Assembly (NCBI RefSeq): GCF_035943815.1
Contig: NZ_DASZBU010000014.1
Location: 1 to 64,000 of the forward strand
DNA from: Frateuria_A sp035943815
Lineage (GTDB): Bacteria; Pseudomonadota; Gammaproteobacteria; Xanthomonadales; Rhodanobacteraceae
DNA: 64,000 nt
Reading direction: 5' to 3'
A program made the position numbers and the translations under genes. Below are positions 46,248 to 54,845 of this stretch, piece by piece. The notes beneath the pieces are model-generated. The model searched no databases. It was given only the letters and a program-made list of their open reading frames with translations, and had not been told where the DNA came from. How positions within the stretch are numbered: the stretch's first letter is position 1; each line of letters starts with the position of its first letter.

Positions 46248-46712
46248 GTGACCGACCCGCAACAGCTCGTCGACGACCTGCTCGACTTCATCCGCACCAA
46301 GATTCCGCTCGCCCGCGCGATGGACCTGCGCCTGCACCATTACTCCCGCGACATGCTCGCCCTGGCCGCGCCGCTCGCGCCCAACGTCAACGACAAGGGC
46401 TGCGCCTTCGGCGGCAGTCTGGCCAGCCTGATGACGCTGGCCGGCTGGGCGCTGGTGGAACTCCGACTGCAGGAACGTGGCGAGGACTGCGACGTGTTCG
46501 TCGGTGGGTCGACCGTGCGCTACCTCGAGCCGGTGTGGAGCGACTTCCAGGCGCAGGCGCAGCCGGCTCAGGATGCCGACTGGAACACGTTCTTCGGTAC
46601 GCTCGATACGCTCGGCAAGGCACGCATCGAGGTGTTTTGCATGGTGCCGGGCAACGAGCGCCGGGCGGCCGCCACGCTGCAGGCGCGCTTCGTCGCCAAG
46701 CGGCGCGCTTGA
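46248..46712 (+). CDS. YiiD_C-type hotdog thioesterase
   Basis: A 154-residue protein of the putative thioesterase (YiiD C-terminal) family: PLARAMDLRLHHYSRDMLALAAPLAPNVNDKGCAFGGSLASLMTLAGWALVELRL is the hotdog helix with the NxNDxGxxFGGSL signature. The substrate is unknown; acyl-CoA or acyl-ACP hydrolysis is expected. It starts with GTG at 46248, divergent from hemD. The lipoprotein gene follows after 36 bp. Confidence 0.85.
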   Translation: MTDPQQLVDDLLDFIRTKIPLARAMDLRLHHYSRDMLALAAPLAPNVNDKGCAFGGSLASLMTLAGWALVELRLQERGEDCDVFVGGSTVRYLEPVWSDFQAQAQPAQDADWNTFFGTLDTLGKARIEVFCMVPGNERRAAATLQARFVAKRRA

Positions 46713-46748
46713 GGCACAATGAAGCTTCGCCATCCGGGGACCGTGTCC

Positions 46749-47162
46749 ATGCGCCGCTATTTGCTTCCGCTGCTCGCGCTCGCAGCCATGCTGTGCGCCG
46801 GCTGCGCCACGGACCAGCGCAACCAGGCACTGATCACCACGCTCAATGCTTACGCAGGCACCCTGCGCTGGGGTGACTTCCAGAGCGCGCTGCAGTTCAT
46901 CGACCCCAAGGTGCGCGCGACGCACACGCCCACGTCGCTGGACCTGGCGCGCTACCAGCAGGTGCGCGTGACCGGCTACGACGAAGGCGCCGGCCCGGTG
47001 CCCGACGGCGAGAACCAGGTGCGCCAGGTGGTGCAGATCGGCCTGGTCAACCTCAACACGCAGGCCGAGCGCACGGTGATCGACCGCCAGACCTGGCGCT
47101 ACGATCCGGAAAAGAAGCGCTGGTGGCTGACCACCGGCCTGCCGGACATCACGCAGGACTAA
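46749..47162 (+). CDS. Small lipoprotein, uncharacterised
   Basis: A 137-residue exported protein with a near-consensus lipobox (LLALAAMLCAGC, lipidated Cys about residue 18; position -3 is Cys rather than Leu). The mature part is one domain (NAYAGTLRWGDFQSALQFIDPKVRATHTP, YDEGAGPVPDGENQVRQVVQIGLVN, RTVIDRQTWRYDPEKKRWWLTTGLPDI) typical of conserved xanthomonad lipoproteins with an NTF2-like appearance. The function is unknown. The start at 46749 was chosen because it gives the proper signal peptide. Confidence 0.75.
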   Translation: MRRYLLPLLALAAMLCAGCATDQRNQALITTLNAYAGTLRWGDFQSALQFIDPKVRATHTPTSLDLARYQQVRVTGYDEGAGPVPDGENQVRQVVQIGLVNLNTQAERTVIDRQTWRYDPEKKRWWLTTGLPDITQD

Positions 47163-47283
47163 GCCTCAAGTTCCCCAACTCCGTCATCGTCGATGACGGG
47201 TAACGGCTCCGATGGTCCTTTGCGCCCGCCGCGGCGCTCCCGGATAATCGCCGGTTTGCGCACACTGCCGGGCCCAGCGACCG

Positions 47284-47727
47284 ATGAACGATTTCCTGCA
47301 CAAGCTGCCGACCTTCGTCGGCAACCACCTGGCGCTGTCGGCGCTGTTCGTGATCATCCTGCTCGCGCTGGTGGCGCTGGAGTTCGGCCGCCTGCTGCGC
47401 AAGTACAAGGAGCTGACGCCCGCCGGACTCACCCTGCTGATCAACCGCGAGAGCCCGCTGCTGGTGGACCTGTCCGCCCGCGCCGACTTCGAGAAGATGC
47501 ACGTGCCCGGCGCGCGTCACGTGCTGCCCAGCCAGTTCGATCCCGAACACAAGGACCTGGCCAAGGCCAAGGACCTGCCGGTGGTGGTCATGGACAAGGA
47601 CGGCCGCGGCTCGGACAGGGCCGCGCAGCGCCTGGTCAAGGCCGGCTTCACCAAGGTCTATACCCTGGGCGGCGGCGTGCTGGCCTGGCAGCAGGCGCAG
47701 TTGCCGCTGGCCAAGGGAAACAAGTAA
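47284..47727 (+). CDS. Membrane-anchored rhodanese-like protein lacking the catalytic Cys
   Basis: A 147-residue protein with one N-terminal membrane helix (18-36) and a rhodanese domain (about 47-140: LLINRESPLLVDLSARADFEKMHVPGARHVLPSQF and GFTKVYTLGGGVLAWQQAQLPL). The active-site loop, normally VVVVCxxGxxS, is PVVVMDKDGRGSDRAA, with Asp in place of the sulfur-carrying Cys. It therefore probably has no sulfurtransferase activity and may bind a partner or small molecule. It resembles the YibN family in layout. The gene for the 2Fe-2S reductase is convergent 13 bp away. Confidence 0.85.
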   Translation: MNDFLHKLPTFVGNHLALSALFVIILLALVALEFGRLLRKYKELTPAGLTLLINRESPLLVDLSARADFEKMHVPGARHVLPSQFDPEHKDLAKAKDLPVVVMDKDGRGSDRAAQRLVKAGFTKVYTLGGGVLAWQQAQLPLAKGNK

Positions 47728-47740
47728 CGGCAGCAGGCAG

Positions 47741-48796
47741 TTAGCCTTCGATGCCGGCACGGCCGGCGAGGATCTGCGCCAGCACGTCGGGCGCGTAGTC
47801 GAACGAATCGAAGTACAGCCGCTCTTCGGGCAGGCCGGCCTCGGTGAACAGGCGCCGGCCGGCATCGACCATCGCCGGCGGGCCGCTCATGTAGACCTCG
47901 TGGCCGGACAGGTCCGGCACGTCCTCCAGCACCGCCTCGTGCACCAGGCCGGCGCGCAGGCCGGCGGCCGCGGCCTGTTCCGGATCGGACAGCACCGGAT
48001 GGAAGGTGAGGTTCGGCGCCTCGCGCGCCCAGCGCTCGGCCAGCGCGCGCAGGTACAGGTCGCCTGCGCTGCGCGCGCCCCAGTACAGCGCGATCGGCCG
48101 TCGCGTGCCCAGTGCGAGAAAGTGCTCGACGATCGCCTTGACAGGGGCGAAGCCGGTACCGCCGGCCATGAACACCATCGGCCGCTCCGAATCCTCGCGC
48201 GGCACGAAGGTACCCAGCGGTGCCTCGATGTGCAGGCGGTCGCCGATCTTCAGCCCCTCGTACACCCACGAGGTGAAGCCGCCGCCGGCCACGTGGCGCA
48301 CGTGCAGTTCGATCAGGCCGTCCGCGCGCGGACCGCTGGCGATCGAGAACGGCCGGCGCTTGCCCCCCTCCAGCAGGACGTCCAGGTACTGGCCGGGCAG
48401 CCACTTGAGCGGCGCCTCGCCCGGCGCGGGCCGCAGCATCAGGCCGGTGGCGTCCGCCGCCAGGGGGTGCTTGCCGACCACTTCGACGACGAGCCGGCGG
48501 CAGGCAATGTCCTCGACCGACGCTACCTCGCGCGCGGCGATCACCAGGTCGCTGGCCGGCACTGCCTGGCACATCAGGATCGCGTGCCCGGCCGCTGCCC
48601 GGGCGCCCAGCGCTACCGGCGGGTTGCGCGGATAGTCGCAGCGGCCGGAGATAAGCGTGGCCTTGCAGCTGCCGCACACCCCCGCGCGGCAGGAATACGG
48701 CAGCGCGATGCCGGCGCGCTGGGCCGCCTCGAGCACGGTTTCGCCCGGCGCCGCCTCGAAGCGGCGGCCGGATCTGGAGAGGGAGATGGTGAACAC
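47741..48796 (-). CDS. 2Fe-2S ferredoxin-linked flavin reductase (CDP-6-deoxy-glucoseen reductase-like)
   Basis: A 351-residue electron-transfer protein in which a plant-type ferredoxin domain (about 1-90, cluster ligands in CRAGVCGSC and the later ILMCQ) is followed by an FAD-binding barrel (PGQYLDVLLEGGKRRPFSIAS) and an NAD(P)H-binding domain (FMAGGTGFAPVKAIVEH, HEVYMSGPPAMVDAGRR). It resembles the AscD/E3 and phenol hydroxylase reductase group. It supplies electrons to an unidentified oxygenase, desaturase or similar partner. The start is GTG at 48796, the reading frame upstream having no conserved character. A thioesterase gene is divergent 65 bp away. Confidence 0.88.
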   Translation of the reverse strand: MFTISLSRSGRRFEAAPGETVLEAAQRAGIALPYSCRAGVCGSCKATLISGRCDYPRNPPVALGARAAAGHAILMCQAVPASDLVIAAREVASVEDIACRRLVVEVVGKHPLAADATGLMLRPAPGEAPLKWLPGQYLDVLLEGGKRRPFSIASGPRADGLIELHVRHVAGGGFTSWVYEGLKIGDRLHIEAPLGTFVPREDSERPMVFMAGGTGFAPVKAIVEHFLALGTRRPIALYWGARSAGDLYLRALAERWAREAPNLTFHPVLSDPEQAAAAGLRAGLVHEAVLEDVPDLSGHEVYMSGPPAMVDAGRRLFTEAGLPEERLYFDSFDYAPDVLAQILAGRAGIEG

Positions 48797-48861
48797 CCGC
48801 GCATTGTCGCCGCGAGGGCCGTGGACGGACAATGCATGCTTTCCCACGAACGGCTCACCCC

Positions 48862-49299
48862 ATGGCGATCTGGAAGCAGGCACCCGACCTCGAGCGCATC
48901 AACGGCTGGAGCCGGAACACGCTGATGCAGGCGCTGGACATCCGCATGACCGCCATCGGCGAGGACTGGCTCGCCGGCACCATGCCGGTGGATGCGCGCA
49001 CACAGCAGCCGTTCGGCCTGCTGCACGGCGGCGCCTCGGTGGCGCTGGCCGAGACGCTGGGCAGCACCGCCGCGCTGCTGACGCTCGATCCGGAGCAGGA
49101 GGTGGCGGTAGGCCTGGACATCAACGCCAACCACGTGCGCGGCGTGCGCGCGGGTGTCGTCACCGGCACGGCCAGGGCGCTGCACCTGGGGCGCTCCACG
49201 CAGGTGTGGGAGATCCGCATCGAGAACGAGGAAGGCACGCTGGTGTGCATCTCGCGGCTCACCATGGCGGTGGTGCCAACCAGAGCGGTGGTGCGTTGA
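48862..49299 (+). CDS. Hotdog-fold thioesterase, MenI/PaaI-like
   Basis: A 145-residue thioesterase close to the MenI/YdiI (1,4-dihydroxy-2-naphthoyl-CoA hydrolase) group: MPVDARTQQPFGLLHGGASVALAETLGSTAA carries the HGGASVALAE catalytic helix with its Glu, and VGLDINANHVRGVRAGVVTGTARALHLGRSTQVWEIRIENEEGTLVCISRLT is the standard beta-sheet. No menaquinone genes are in the window, so the real substrate is open. It lies directly before the SrkA-like gene (4 bp gap). Confidence 0.9.
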   Translation: MAIWKQAPDLERINGWSRNTLMQALDIRMTAIGEDWLAGTMPVDARTQQPFGLLHGGASVALAETLGSTAALLTLDPEQEVAVGLDINANHVRGVRAGVVTGTARALHLGRSTQVWEIRIENEEGTLVCISRLTMAVVPTRAVVR

Positions 49300-49303
49300 G
49301 CGC

Positions 49304-50248
49304 ATGAGCGCGACACCCTACGCCAACCTCACCCCCGACCTCGTGCTCGACGCGGTCGGCGCCTGCGGCCTGTGGCCGGACGGCCGGTTGCTCGCGCTCA
49401 ACAGCTACGAGAACCGGGTCTGGCAGGTCGGCATCGAGGACGCCGCGCCGGTGGTTGCCAAGTTCTACCGGCCCGGCCGCTGGAGCGACGCGGCGATCGC
49501 CGAGGAGCACGCCTTCGCGAGCGAGCTGGCCGCGGCCGAGCTTCCGGTGGTCGCGCCGCTCGCCTTCGAGGGGCGCACCCTGCTCGCGCATGCCGGCTAC
49601 CGCTATGCGGTCTACCCGCGCCACGGCGGGCGGGCGCCCACGCTCGAATCGGCCGAACAGCTGCAGTGGCTCGGCCGCCTGATCGCGCGCCTGCACGCGG
49701 TCGGCTCGCGCCAGGCCTTCCGCCACCGCGAGCGCGTCGATCGCGCCACGCTGATCGAACGCCCCGCGCAGGCCGTGCTGGCCTCGCCCCTGCTGCCGGC
49801 CAACCTGGCCGATCGTTACCGCGAAGCCGTGCGCCGGCTCGACGCCGCGGTCGCGGCGCGCCTGGACGCCGTCGGTCCGGTACGCGGACTGCGCCTGCAC
49901 GGCGACTGCCACCCGGGCAACCTGTTGTGGACCGACGCCGGCCCGCATTTCGTCGACCTGGACGACGCGCGCACCGGTCCGGCCGTGCAGGACCTGTGGA
50001 TGCTCGCCCACGACCCGGCCGCGATGGATGCCTTGCTGGAAGGCTACGGCTCGATGCGCGACTTCGACCCGGCCGAACTCGCCCTGGTGCCCGCCCTGCG
50101 TGCGATGCGCCAGGTCCACCACGCGGGCTGGATCGCGCAGCGCTGGGCGGATCCGGCCTTTCCTTCCGCGTTTCCGTTCGCCGCCGAGCCGCGCTGGTGG
50201 GAGCAGCACGTGGCCGACCTGCACGAACTTGCCGACGCGCTGGACTGA
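49304..50248 (+). CDS. srkA: SrkA/YihE-like protein kinase
   Basis: A 314-residue stress-response kinase of the APH/choline-kinase-like fold. Features: LLALNSYENRVWQVGIEDAAPVVAKFYRPGRWSDAAIAEEHAFASELAAAELPVVAPL (ATP-binding part with the VAKFYRPGRWS signature), LRLHGDCHPGNLLW (catalytic Asp) and FVDLDDARTGPAVQDLWML (metal-binding Asp). E. coli SrkA protects cells in stress, countering MazF-type toxicity and oxidative damage. The start at 49304 is 4 bp after the thioesterase gene, so they are probably coupled. Confidence 0.92.
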   Translation: MSATPYANLTPDLVLDAVGACGLWPDGRLLALNSYENRVWQVGIEDAAPVVAKFYRPGRWSDAAIAEEHAFASELAAAELPVVAPLAFEGRTLLAHAGYRYAVYPRHGGRAPTLESAEQLQWLGRLIARLHAVGSRQAFRHRERVDRATLIERPAQAVLASPLLPANLADRYREAVRRLDAAVAARLDAVGPVRGLRLHGDCHPGNLLWTDAGPHFVDLDDARTGPAVQDLWMLAHDPAAMDALLEGYGSMRDFDPAELALVPALRAMRQVHHAGWIAQRWADPAFPSAFPFAAEPRWWEQHVADLHELADALD

Positions 50249-50310
50249 GCGCAGACGGCGCGCCGCAAAACCGGCACACTCCGCGCCTGCCCAACGCCCG
50301 GAACCTTCGA

Positions 50311-50745
50311 ATGCGCAGCTTCCTCTTCCGCCTGATCGGCATCCTAGAAATCGCCGGCGGCCTGTACGGCGCCGCGGGCGCCCTGCATCGCCTGCTGCGC
50401 ATGGGTTCGACCTACGACACCCTGCACGCGGCGCTCGCGCTGGTCGCCTTCGGCTTCGTGCTGGTCGCGGGCGTGCTGCTGGTCGAGGGCAGCGAACGCG
50501 GCGTGGCGTTCTCCCGCGTCGCCCAGCTGCTGCAGCTGCCGCTGATCGCCACGCCGGTCTTCAGCTATGGCCTGCATGCCGGCGCTTTCCTCAACGTCTA
50601 CACCACGATGCACCTGGCGCGGCCGTGGCTGGAATGGAACTTCGGCACGCAGGGGTTCGCGCTGGCGATCGCCGGGCCCTCGACGGCGCGCTTGGGCGCC
50701 AACCTGCTCGCGGTGCTGTCGTGGCTGGTGCTCCGGCTGCGCTGA
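50311..50745 (+). CDS. Uncharacterised polytopic membrane protein, 144 residues
   Basis: The protein has four membrane segments (about 5-25, 38-60, 70-90 and 118-138) with only short loops and no recognised motif. The paired patterns LLRMGSTYDTLHAALALVAFGFVLVAGVLLVEG and FSRVAQLLQLPLIATPVFSYGLHAG are typical of small integral proteins of Xanthomonadales. The function is unknown. It lies between the SrkA-like gene and rlmI on the same strand, 22 bp before rlmI. Confidence 0.6.
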   Translation: MRSFLFRLIGILEIAGGLYGAAGALHRLLRMGSTYDTLHAALALVAFGFVLVAGVLLVEGSERGVAFSRVAQLLQLPLIATPVFSYGLHAGAFLNVYTTMHLARPWLEWNFGTQGFALAIAGPSTARLGANLLAVLSWLVLRLR

Positions 50746-50767
50746 CGCCAGCGGCTATCATGGGCGG

Positions 50768-51940
50768 ATGACCACGCCCGCCGAACTGCCCATCGTCCGC
50801 CTCAAGTCCGACCGCGCACCCGGCCATCCGTGGGTATGGTCCGCCCAGGTATACAAGCCGGAAGGCCGGTTGCCGCCGGGCAGCGTGGTGGAGGTGATGG
50901 ACAGCAAGGACCGCTTCGTCGGCCGCGGTTTCTGGAACGGCCATGCGCGCATTGCGCTGCGCCTGCTCAGCCGCGACCCGGCCGAATCGATCGACGCGGC
51001 CTGGATCGCAGCGCGCATCGGCGAAGCGGTGGCGCTGCGCCGCCAACTGCTGCAACTGGACGAGGCCAGCGACGCCTGGCGCGTGGTGCACAGCGAGGGC
51101 GACGGCCTCTCCGGTCTGGTGGTCGACCGCTACGCCGACATCCTGGTGGTCGAGTATTTCGCCGCCGGCATGTGGAAGTTCCGCGAGGCGATCCACGCCG
51201 CGCTGCTGGAGCACTTCCCGGGCGCGCGGCTGTACTGGTTCGCCGAGAGCCATGTGCAGAAGCAGGAATCCTTCGACTGCCGCAGCCCCGAGCCGCCCGC
51301 GCCGGTTGAGGTGCACGAGCACGGCCTGGCCTTTCACGCCGCGCCTGGCTATGGCCACAAGACCGGCTTTTTCGCCGACCAGCGCGAGAACCGCCGCCGC
51401 TTCGCTGCGCTCGCCAAAGGTCGGCGCGTGCTCGACCTGTGCTGCAACGCCGGCGGCTTCGCCGTGCACGCGATGGCCGCCGGCGCGCGCGAAGCCACCG
51501 GCGTGGACATGGACCCGGGCATCCTTCAGATCGCCCGCGCCAACGCGGCGGCCAACCAGCTGGCGGTGGATTTCCAGCAGGCCGACATCTTCGAGTGGCT
51601 GCGCGCGGCGATCGGACGCGGCGAACGCTACGACGCGGTGGTGCTGGATCCGGCCAAGCTCACCCGCGACCGCAACCGCGTCACCGATGCACTGAAGAAA
51701 TACTTCGCCATGAACCGTCTGGCGCTGGAGGTGATCCCGCCCGGCGGCCTGCTGTTGACCTGCTCCTGCACCGGCCTGGTCGAAGAGGCAGCGTTCCTGG
51801 AGATGCTGCGCCGCGTGGCGCTCAACGCCGGCCGCGCGATCCAGGTGCTGGACGTGCGCGGCGCCGGCGCCGACCACCCGTTCCAGGCCGAGGTGCCGGA
51901 AGGGCGCTACCTCAAGGCGGTGTTCTGCCGGGTAGAGTAG
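50768..51940 (+). CDS. rlmI: 23S rRNA methyltransferase, RlmI-like
   Basis: A 390-residue SAM-dependent m5C methyltransferase of the RlmI family that modifies C1962 of 23S rRNA. The N-terminal PUA domain (about 8-80, LKSDRAPGHPWVWSAQVYKPEGRLPPGSVVEV) is followed by a linker (GDGLSGLVVDRYADILVVEYF) and the Rossmann domain with GHKTGFFADQRENRR, VLDLCCNAGGFAVHAMAAGA, VVLDPAKLTRDR and LLTCSCTG (catalytic Cys region). Close paralogues with other targets exist. Confidence 0.9.
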   Translation: MTTPAELPIVRLKSDRAPGHPWVWSAQVYKPEGRLPPGSVVEVMDSKDRFVGRGFWNGHARIALRLLSRDPAESIDAAWIAARIGEAVALRRQLLQLDEASDAWRVVHSEGDGLSGLVVDRYADILVVEYFAAGMWKFREAIHAALLEHFPGARLYWFAESHVQKQESFDCRSPEPPAPVEVHEHGLAFHAAPGYGHKTGFFADQRENRRRFAALAKGRRVLDLCCNAGGFAVHAMAAGAREATGVDMDPGILQIARANAAANQLAVDFQQADIFEWLRAAIGRGERYDAVVLDPAKLTRDRNRVTDALKKYFAMNRLALEVIPPGGLLLTCSCTGLVEEAAFLEMLRRVALNAGRAIQVLDVRGAGADHPFQAEVPEGRYLKAVFCRVE

Positions 51941-52059
51941 GCGCCGCTGGCGAGCCTCGCCACGCGAAGGATTCCGGGCCGGCAGCGTTCAACCATCGTG
52001 CGGGATGCCCCCGTTGGGGAGACGGCCTGGCGCAAGGCCCGTGCACACGGCCTTGATCG

Positions 52060-53157
52060 ATGCAGCCGCCACACTTCGGGTCGATGAACACCTGCCCCAG
52101 TGGAGTCGATCCGGCGCTGCGCGCCGAGGTGCGTGCGGCCGGCCTGGTCTACGTCAGCGACACGCAGCCGGGCATCCGCCGGCTGCGCCGGGGCAAGGGC
52201 TTCGGCTATTGCGACGCCGACGGCCGGCCGGTGACCGACCGCGCCGAGCTGGCGCGCATCCGCGCACTGGCCATCCCGCCGGCCTACGAGGGGGTATGGA
52301 TCTGCGCCCATCCCGACGGCCACCTGCAGGCCACCGGACGCGATGCGCGCGGCCGCAAGCAGTACCGCTACCACCCGGACTGGCACGCGCTGCGCGACCA
52401 CGGCAAGTTCGATCGCATCCTGGCCTTCGGTGCCGCCCTGCCCAAATTGCGGCGGCGTGCCCGCCAGGATCTGGCGCTCACCGGCCTGCCTCGCGAGAAG
52501 GTGCTGGCCTTGCTGGTACGCCTGCTGGACGAAACTCTGATCCGCGTCGGCAACGAGGCCTATGCGCGGGACAACGACAGCTACGGCCTGACCACGCTGC
52601 GCTCGCGCCATCTGCGTGTGGTGCGAGGCCGGCTGCGCTTCTGCTTCCGCGGCAAGAGCGGCCAGGAGCAGGAGGTCGAGCTGGACGACAAGCGCCTGGC
52701 GCGCATCGTGCGCCGCGTGCAGCAACTGCCGGGCCAACGGCTGTTCCAGTACCTGGACGATACCGGCGAACGCCAACCGATCGACTCGGGCATGGTCAAC
52801 GACTACCTGCGCGAAGCCTGCGGCGAGGCCTTCAGCGCCAAGGACTTCCGCACCTGGGGCGGCACCGCCCATGCCGCCGGCGTGCTGGCGCGCACGCCGC
52901 TGCCCGAATCGGGCGGCGAACGCGCGCGCCGCCACGTGCTGGTCGAAGCGGTCAAGCAGGTGGCCGAGGTGCTGGGCAACACGCCGGCGGTCTGCCGCAA
53001 GTCCTACATCCATCCCGAGATATTCGAGGGCTGGCAGGACGGCAGCCTGCATCGCGCGATCAGCCCGGCCTGCGCCGGGCAACCCCGGCAGCTCGAACGG
53101 GCCACGCTGCGCTTCCTGCGGCAACGACTCCAACCGAAGCGTCGTCGCGGCGGCTGA
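52060..53157 (+). CDS. DNA topoisomerase IB
   Basis: A 365-residue bacterial type IB enzyme that relaxes supercoils through a 3'-phosphotyrosyl intermediate. An N-terminal domain (about 15-100, VSDTQPGIRRLRRGKGFGY, IRALAIPPAYEGVWI) precedes the catalytic domain with QYRYHPDW (Arg), RVGNEAYARDNDSYGLTTL, the Lys/Arg segment KDFRTWGGT, and VCRKSYIHPEIFE containing the active-site Tyr. An alternative ATG is at 52084. It resembles poxvirus/Deinococcus enzymes. Topo IB is present in many Xanthomonadales. Confidence 0.93.
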   Translation: MQPPHFGSMNTCPSGVDPALRAEVRAAGLVYVSDTQPGIRRLRRGKGFGYCDADGRPVTDRAELARIRALAIPPAYEGVWICAHPDGHLQATGRDARGRKQYRYHPDWHALRDHGKFDRILAFGAALPKLRRRARQDLALTGLPREKVLALLVRLLDETLIRVGNEAYARDNDSYGLTTLRSRHLRVVRGRLRFCFRGKSGQEQEVELDDKRLARIVRRVQQLPGQRLFQYLDDTGERQPIDSGMVNDYLREACGEAFSAKDFRTWGGTAHAAGVLARTPLPESGGERARRHVLVEAVKQVAEVLGNTPAVCRKSYIHPEIFEGWQDGSLHRAISPACAGQPRQLERATLRFLRQRLQPKRRRGG

Positions 53158-53201
53158 GACGGCTGCGCGTAAACTGGACGGGTCATCGAGAGAATTTCCC
53201 T

Positions 53202-54686
53202 ATGTCCACCCAAGCCATGCTTGCCTTTCTTGTGGTCGTCGTCTTCCTGCTGCAGCTGGCGTTGTTGCTGCGCGGCCGCAACCCATCGCGTGGGCTCGAT
53301 CCGGAGATACCCGCTCGCCTTGCCCGCGCCGAAGCCCAAGCAGAACGGATCGGCCCACTCGAGCAGCAATTGAACATGGCGCGCGAGGAGTCTTCCACCA
53401 AGCGCGCGGAACTGGCGGCCGCGCTCAGCCGGTGCGTAGCAACGGAACAGGCCCTGGCGACCGCAAACGAACAACTTGCTTCCATCAGTCGCGCAACCGA
53501 GGCCTTGGTTGGCGAGCGTAACGCTCTGGCGGAGGCTAACGCCCGCCTCGAACAAGAAGTGAGATCGACGCGACAGCGGGAGGCGGAAACGGACAAGCTT
53601 CTCGCAGACGCGAAGGAAGCCATGGCAAAGGAGTTCCGTCTTGCCGCCAGCACGCTCCTGGAAGAAAAAGGCGCCAAGCTCAACGAGCAGCAGAAGAGCA
53701 TGCTGTCCGACCTGCTTGCGCCTTTCAGCAAGACTTTGGATGACTTCAAAGGCAAGGTTGAGGCCACCCGCGAGGCCGATCTGACGGCCCGTGAAAGCCT
53801 GATCGCACAGATCCGCCACCTCACTGAGCTGAACCAGGACATTGGCGCAAAGGCGCAGTCCCTTACCAATGCGCTGCTGGGCGAAAGCAAGACCCGCGGC
53901 ATTTGGGGCGAGGCCGTGCTTCAGCGCATCCTCGAGCTGGCTGGTCTGCGCGAAGGTGTCGGCTTCCGCACCCAGGCCAGCCACCACGACGAAGACAGCG
54001 AGAAGCGGCTGGTTCCTGACGTGGTGCTCGACTTGCCGCAGGAGCGTGCGATCGTGATCGACGCGAAAGTTTCGCTGGTCGCCTATGAGCGGTATGTGTC
54101 CGCCAGCGACGAGGAAGCAAAGGCACTGGCGATCAGCGAGCATGCCACCTCGGTGCGGCGCCACATCAACGATCTTTCGAAGAAGAACTACCCTGCGCTT
54201 TACCAGCTGAAGAGCGTGGACTTCACGTTGCTGTTCGTGCCGATCGAAAGCGCGCTCATGGCTGCCAGCGAAGCGGACCCCGACCTGGCGCAGTACGCGC
54301 TCGAGCGAGGCGTGGCGCTGGTTTCGCCCAATACACTGTTCACCGTGCTGCGCACGGTCGAATACATCTGGCGCGTGGAGAAAACCACCCGCAACATGGA
54401 AGAGATCGTCAAGCGCGGCGGACTGATGTACAACGCCGCCGCGCAGTTCGCTGAACACGTTACTTCGATCAGCGACGCGCTGGGCAAGGCTACCCATGCC
54501 GTGCAATCGGCCGAGAAAGCGCTCAAGGATCCAAGCCGGGGACTGGTCCGCCAAGCCGAGCGCCTGCGTGAACTGGGCATCAAGCCCAAGCGGGCCATGC
54601 CCAAGAGACTTTCGCCGGATGTCGAGGAGGCGGATGCCGCATCCATGGAGCAGATCGGCAGCGACCTGGTCGAAGACGACGCATAG
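53202..54686 (+). CDS. rmuC: DNA recombination protein RmuC
   Basis: A 494-residue protein with an N-terminal membrane helix (5-22), a long coiled-coil (about 35-140, including EQQLNMAREESSTKRAEL and LEQEVRSTRQREAETDKLLADAKEAM) and the C-terminal RmuC nuclease-like domain (GIWGEAVLQRILELAGLREGVGFRTQ, KRLVPDVVLDLPQERAIVIDAKVSLVAYERY, VDFTLLFVPIESALM). RmuC reduces inversions at short inverted repeats. It has visibly more A and T at third positions than its neighbours. The start at 53202 gives the usual anchor. Confidence 0.95.
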   Translation: MSTQAMLAFLVVVVFLLQLALLLRGRNPSRGLDPEIPARLARAEAQAERIGPLEQQLNMAREESSTKRAELAAALSRCVATEQALATANEQLASISRATEALVGERNALAEANARLEQEVRSTRQREAETDKLLADAKEAMAKEFRLAASTLLEEKGAKLNEQQKSMLSDLLAPFSKTLDDFKGKVEATREADLTARESLIAQIRHLTELNQDIGAKAQSLTNALLGESKTRGIWGEAVLQRILELAGLREGVGFRTQASHHDEDSEKRLVPDVVLDLPQERAIVIDAKVSLVAYERYVSASDEEAKALAISEHATSVRRHINDLSKKNYPALYQLKSVDFTLLFVPIESALMAASEADPDLAQYALERGVALVSPNTLFTVLRTVEYIWRVEKTTRNMEEIVKRGGLMYNAAAQFAEHVTSISDALGKATHAVQSAEKALKDPSRGLVRQAERLRELGIKPKRAMPKRLSPDVEEADAASMEQIGSDLVEDDA

Positions 54687-54845
54687 CGGTCGAGACTCCG
54701 AGCCCAAGCGGCCTTGCCCTCGGCAACGTCGCCGGGCGAATGCTTTACACACCCGCCAGGTCGGCTGGCTTGACACGCTCGCTACACTGGAAAACCACGA
54801 CACATAAGTGGCAAGCCACAAATCTCCCGGCCCAAGGCATCCGCG

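Noticed and set aside
54757..54790. A sigma-70 promoter for folE starting with TTGACA
   Set aside because: No -10-like hexamer lies 16-18 bp downstream, so the match to a promoter is incomplete.
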